Part shown: positions 61,189 through 64,000 of the stretch, piece after piece | How positions within the stretch are numbered: the stretch's first letter is position 1 | Layout: each line of letters starts with the position of its first letter | Source: Streptomyces sp. SJL17-4 | GTDB lineage: Bacteria > Actinomycetota > Actinomycetes > Streptomycetales > Streptomycetaceae | Direction: 5' to 3' | DNA length: 64,000 nt | NCBI RefSeq assembly: GCF_036826855.1 | Contig: NZ_CP104578.1 | Span: forward strand, 2,294,001 to 2,358,000 | Program-made: the position numbers and the translations under genes | The notes under the pieces: generated by a model | What the model was told of the DNA's origin: nothing | The model's database searches: none | The model's input: only the letters and a program-made list of their open reading frames with translations

Positions 61189-62259
61189 TCAGCCGGCGAC
61201 GGCCGCCCTGGCCGCCGTGCGCAGCGCGTCGAGGACCGCCGCGATCTCCGGGGACGTCTGGCTGCCCTCCCGTACCGCGGCGAAGACCGTACGGGACGGC
61301 GCCCGCTCGCTGAACGGGCGGATCGTCACCTCGGGCCGCGGGACCGGCTTGGCGAGGCGCGGCACCAGCGCGACCCCGAGGCCGAGCCGCACCGCCGCGA
61401 GCGTGGCGTCCCAGTCGCCGATGGCGTGGGAGGCCTGCGGGGTGAACCCGGCGGCCGTACACGCGGCGACGCCGATGTCGTGACAGAGGCCGGTCGTGGC
61501 GAAGATCCAGGTCTCGTCGGCCAGGTCGGCGAGGAGCAGCCGCTCGCTGTCGAGGAGCCGGTGGCCGGCGGGCAGGGCGATGTCGAAGGGGTCGTCGCAG
61601 AGGACGACCCGGTGGAACCGCCCGTCGGAGCGGGCGTCGGAACGGCCCTCGGATCGGCCGTTGGAGCGGGAGTCCGGGCGGCCCTCGGGTCGGCCCTCGG
61701 GGTGGAAGCCGGAGCGGGCGTCGGAAGAGTCCCCGCCGGACAGGCCGTCGCGCGGTCCGTCGACGCGCCCCTCGTCACCGCCCGAGCCCGGCGAGGGCCG
61801 GGTCGTGTCCGCGGAGATGACGACATCCGTCTCCCCGCGCTGGAGCAGGGAGAAGCTCTCCGGCGGGTCGACCTCGGCCAGCGAGGTCCGCAGCAGCGGC
61901 CGGGTCTCCCGCAGCCGGGCCACGGCGGGCAGGATCAGCGCCGAGAGGGTGGTGGAGAAACCGGCGACCGCCACCTCGCCCCGCTCGCCGCTCTGGTGGG
62001 CGGCGAGCTCCGCGCGCATCTGCTCGACCTGGGTGAAGACGGCGTCGGCGTGCCGGAGCACGATCCGCGCGGCCCCGGTGAGCCGCAGCCGGCGTCCGGA
62101 CGGTTCGGTGAGCGGGACGCCCAACTCGCGTCCCAGGGCGCTGATCTGCTGAGAGACGGCCTGGGGGGTGAGGTGGAGGGCCTGGGCGGCCGCGCTGACG
62201 GTTCCGCACTCGCTGAGTTCCCTCAGCACCCGCAGCTTCCGCAGGTCCGGATCGGTCAC
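61189..62259 (-). CDS. LysR-family regulator with a repeat insertion in the effector domain
   Basis: 356 residues; GTG at 62259 chosen for GGGAGGGGG about eight bases upstream. HTH: LRKLRVLRELSECGTVSAAAQALHLTPQAVSQQISALGRELGV (about 4-50), then RRLRLTGAARIVL. The effector domain (VAVAGFSTTLSALILPAVARL) is interrupted at about residues 168-225 by an Arg/Ser/Gly/Asp-rich insertion (ARSDGR and EGRPEGRPD repeats), and then continues with HRVVLCDDPFDIALPAGHRL. The insertion falls in the linker between the two Rossmann-like subdomains, so it is probably tolerated. Coupled to the LLM gene upstream (33-base gap). Confidence 0.9.
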   Translation of the reverse strand: MTDPDLRKLRVLRELSECGTVSAAAQALHLTPQAVSQQISALGRELGVPLTEPSGRRLRLTGAARIVLRHADAVFTQVEQMRAELAAHQSGERGEVAVAGFSTTLSALILPAVARLRETRPLLRTSLAEVDPPESFSLLQRGETDVVISADTTRPSPGSGGDEGRVDGPRDGLSGGDSSDARSGFHPEGRPEGRPDSRSNGRSEGRSDARSDGRFHRVVLCDDPFDIALPAGHRLLDSERLLLADLADETWIFATTGLCHDIGVAACTAAGFTPQASHAIGDWDATLAAVRLGLGVALVPRLAKPVPRPEVTIRPFSERAPSRTVFAAVREGSQTSPEIAAVLDALRTAARAAVAG

Positions 62260-62291
62260 GTCACGCGCCCCCTCCCGCTGCCGCCGTTCGA

Positions 62292-63209
62292 TCATCGTAC
62301 GCAGCCGGCGTCCACGTCGATGACCTCCTTGGCCAGTGTCTCCAGGACGTCGAGGTCCCGCGCGGTGCGCCCCGCCTCGCGCCGGTCGCCCGGGTAGGTG
62401 GGGTCGAGGACGACGGCTCGCGCGCCCAGGTCCTGGAGGAGTCCGAGGTCGCCGGCGATCTGCGCGAGGGCGCCCTCGCCCAGCAGCCGTCCGGGGCCGA
62501 GCGGCCGGGAGGTGACGCGGAGTTTGATCCGGGGGCAGACGTCGGGGACGGGCCGCTCGTGTTCGTCGGCGACCCGGCGGAGCGCGGGCAGGCCGACGCC
62601 GAGGAGCCAGTCGCCGGAGACGGAGGTGGGGTGCCAGGCGTCGCCGAGCCGGACGGCCCGGCGGAGCGCGCCGTGGCTGTGGCCGCCGACCCAGACGGGC
62701 GGGCCGGGCCGTTGCACGGGCAGCGGTCCGGTGTGCACTTCGTGGAAGGAGACATGGGCGCCGTCGAAGGAGGCCACCTCGGTGGCCCAGCAGGCCTTGA
62801 TCGCGGCGAGGTACTCGTCGCTGATCGCCCCCCGCTTGCGGTACGGGACGTCGAGGACGGCGAACTCCCGGGCGGCCCAGCCGGCGGCGGCACCGAAGAC
62901 GAGCCGGCCGTTGCTGAACCGGTCGATGTTGGCGGCGACGCGGGCGGTGTGCACGGGATGCCGGTACGGGAGGATCGTCACCGTCGTCCCGAGCCCCACG
63001 GTCCTGGTGACGCCCGCGAGCCAGGCGAGGGTCGCGAAGGGGTCGTAGAACGGGGCGGGGAAGAGGTGCTGCACGTCCGGGGTGAGCGCGACGTGGTCGG
63101 AGACCATCGCGTAGTGGTAGCCCATCGACTCGACCCGCAGCGCCCAGTCGGCGAGGGCGTCGGGGGTGGCCTCGGGCCCGTAGTTGGGCAGATTGACGCC
63201 GAATTTCAT
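62292..63209 (-). CDS. Luciferase-like (LLM class) F420/FMN-dependent monooxygenase
   Basis: 305 residues, ATG. GVNLPNYGPEATPDALADWALRVESMGYHYAMVSDHV, FYDPFATLAWLAGVTRTVGLGTTVTILPYRHPVHTARVAANIDRFSNGRL, PVWVGGHSHGALRRAVRLGDAWHP: TIM-barrel LLM flavin oxidoreductase. Substrate unknown; in actinobacteria many use F420. It overlaps the MFS gene upstream by four bases. Confidence 0.92.
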   Translation of the reverse strand: MKFGVNLPNYGPEATPDALADWALRVESMGYHYAMVSDHVALTPDVQHLFPAPFYDPFATLAWLAGVTRTVGLGTTVTILPYRHPVHTARVAANIDRFSNGRLVFGAAAGWAAREFAVLDVPYRKRGAISDEYLAAIKACWATEVASFDGAHVSFHEVHTGPLPVQRPGPPVWVGGHSHGALRRAVRLGDAWHPTSVSGDWLLGVGLPALRRVADEHERPVPDVCPRIKLRVTSRPLGPGRLLGEGALAQIAGDLGLLQDLGARAVVLDPTYPGDRREAGRTARDLDVLETLAKEVIDVDAGCVR

Positions 63210-64000
63210 GGCGCGTTCCTTTCCGGTTCCGGGACCTCGGCCACGGTCGCGCCCGCGGCTCCGGCCCCGTCTCTGTCACGGCGGTCGGTCCCGTCTCTGT
63301 CACGGCGGCCGGCTCCGGCTCTGTCACGACGGTCGACCCCGCCTCCGCCACGGTGGCCGGCTCCGGCTCCGTCACGACGGTCGACCTCGCCTCCGTCACG
63401 GTGGCCGGCCCCGGCCTCGCGCTTGGCGAGCGCGCGCACCGCGGTGAGGTGGAAGAGGACTCCCGCGAGCGCGACCCCGGCGGCGGGGAGCGGGAGCCAG
63501 CGGGCGTCGAGCCCGTGGGCGAGGGCGAGGCCGCCGAGCGCTGAGCCGACGGCGCCGCCCAGGTAGGTGGCGGAGCTGTTGAGGCCGACGGCGGCGGCTC
63601 CTCCCTCCCCCTCCCGCGCGAGCAGCCGATGCTGCTGGGGTACGACGAAGGCCCAGCCGACCGCGCCCCACACGATCAGCGGCAGCAGGACGAGGCCGGG
63701 TACGGTTCCGGCCCACGGCAGCAGGGCCAGGGCCGCTGCGAGGGTGCCGAGCAGGGCGACCGCGAGCAGGGCGGGCCTGCCGGTCCGGTCGACGAGGGTC
63801 CCGGCGAGGAGGCTGCCGCAGACCCCGCCGATGCCCCAGACCCAGAGGTACGGCACGGCGCTGCCGATGTCGGCGACCCGGTGGAGGACCGGTTCCAGAT
63901 ACGTGTAGAGCCCGAGGCTTGCGACGGTCTGGGTGAAGGTGACGGCGACGACCACGGCGACGCGAGGCCGGGCGAGGGCGCCGAACCGGGCCCGCAGCGA
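63206..64000 (-). CDS. MFS transporter, N-terminal half outside window, with repeat tail
   Basis: The visible C-terminal 264 residues contain about six membrane segments: VVVAVTFTQTVASLGLYTYLEPVLHRV, YLWVWGIGGVCGSLLAGTLVDRTGRPALLAV (MFS loop motif), PLIVWGAVGWAFVVPQQHRLLA, AVGLNSSATYLGGAVGSALGGLAL and GVALAGVLFHLTAVRAL. The pattern is the DHA1/arabinose-efflux branch. The last 50 residues are GAGHRDGGEVDRRDG-type repeats encoded by the repeat at 63264-63416. The start is outside the window. Confidence 0.85.
   Translation of the reverse strand, partial: SLRARFGALARPRVAVVVAVTFTQTVASLGLYTYLEPVLHRVADIGSAVPYLWVWGIGGVCGSLLAGTLVDRTGRPALLAVALLGTLAAALALLPWAGTVPGLVLLPLIVWGAVGWAFVVPQQHRLLAREGEGGAAAVGLNSSATYLGGAVGSALGGLALAHGLDARWLPLPAAGVALAGVLFHLTAVRALAKREAGAGHRDGGEVDRRDGAGAGHRGGGGVDRRDRAGAGRRDRDGTDRRDRDGAGAAGATVAEVPEPERNAP
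63264..63416. repeat. 21-24 bp repeat coding for the MFS tail
   Basis: About seven degenerate copies of a unit containing gtcacgacggtcgac or gtcacggtggccggc, all in the coding frame, giving GGxxDRRDxxGAGH-type repeats. Confidence 0.8.

Noticed and set aside
49505..64000. A conventional PKS, NRPS, terpene or RiPP cluster
   Set aside because: No carrier protein, ketosynthase, adenylation domain, terpene synthase or precursor peptide was seen.

Overview
The window is a stretch of a Streptomyces chromosome. The evidence is the very high G+C content, strong third-position G/C bias, frequent GTG and TTG starts, and a run of genes that I recognise as core Streptomyces order: recQ, rnhB, nrdJ-nrdR, lexA, a dinG-type helicase, a siderophore-synthetase locus, hflX, a second relA/spoT homologue (rshA), dapF, miaA and miaB. 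From memory this matches the S. coelicolor SCO57xx-SCO58xx neighbourhood; that comparison is recall, not a search.

Layout, left to right. 1-6.1 kb: the N-terminal part of a glycogen-debranching-type enzyme (cut by the window edge), a DUF4192 protein, and divergent from it a RecQ helicase fused to a phosphoribosyltransferase-like domain. The divergent promoter region carries two inverted DnaA-box-like sites. 6.1-15.6 kb: an unknown protein, RNase HII, a TetR/drug-exporter divergent pair with two nearly identical operators, an ABC-F / phosphatase / ADP-ribosylglycohydrolase operon with its own divergent TetR, a YdbC-like protein with an apparent arylamine N-acetyltransferase relic in front of it, and a TerD protein. 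15.6-22.5 kb: nucleotide metabolism and the DNA-damage response (nrdR-nrdJ with tandem NrdR boxes, lexA with a LexA box, a DinG/XPD-like helicase). 22.5-29.2 kb: an NRPS-independent siderophore operon (PLP aminotransferase, IucA/IucC synthetase, GNAT acyltransferase, second IucA/IucC synthetase). 29.4-32.1 kb: two tandem paralogous lipoprotein proteases. 32.2-44.8 kb: housekeeping genes (hflX, an M1 peptidase, rshA, dapF, miaA, miaB) with small unknown genes between them. 45-49.4 kb: a DedA membrane protein, a two-component system, a CoA transferase and an Ohr peroxidase.

49.5-64 kb is accessory and is the part most worth a second look. All thirteen genes run leftward. One block is hemB-hemA-(NDP-forming acyl-CoA synthetase)-hemL. 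It is sufficient to make 5-aminolevulinate and porphobilinogen from glutamyl-tRNA, but hemC and hemD are absent. Upstream of it lie two Asp/Glu-racemase-superfamily proteins, one with no cysteine at all and the other with only one of the two usual catalytic cysteines, flanking a flavin monooxygenase; a Pro-1 tautomerase; a YciI-LuxR fusion regulator; an EamA exporter; a LysR regulator; a luciferase-like monooxygenase; and an MFS transporter cut by the window edge. I read this as a candidate small-molecule pathway that diverts a tetrapyrrole precursor (ALA or porphobilinogen). It contains no PKS, NRPS or other signature enzyme by which a cluster-finding program would notice it. The product is unknown to me.

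A second theme is in-frame simple-sequence expansion. Proteins across the right half carry short-period repeat insertions or tails (HemA, the acyl-CoA synthetase, the monooxygenase, a racemase homologue, the LysR protein, the MFS tail, the siderophore enzymes, RshA). Several short tandem repeats straddle stop codons.
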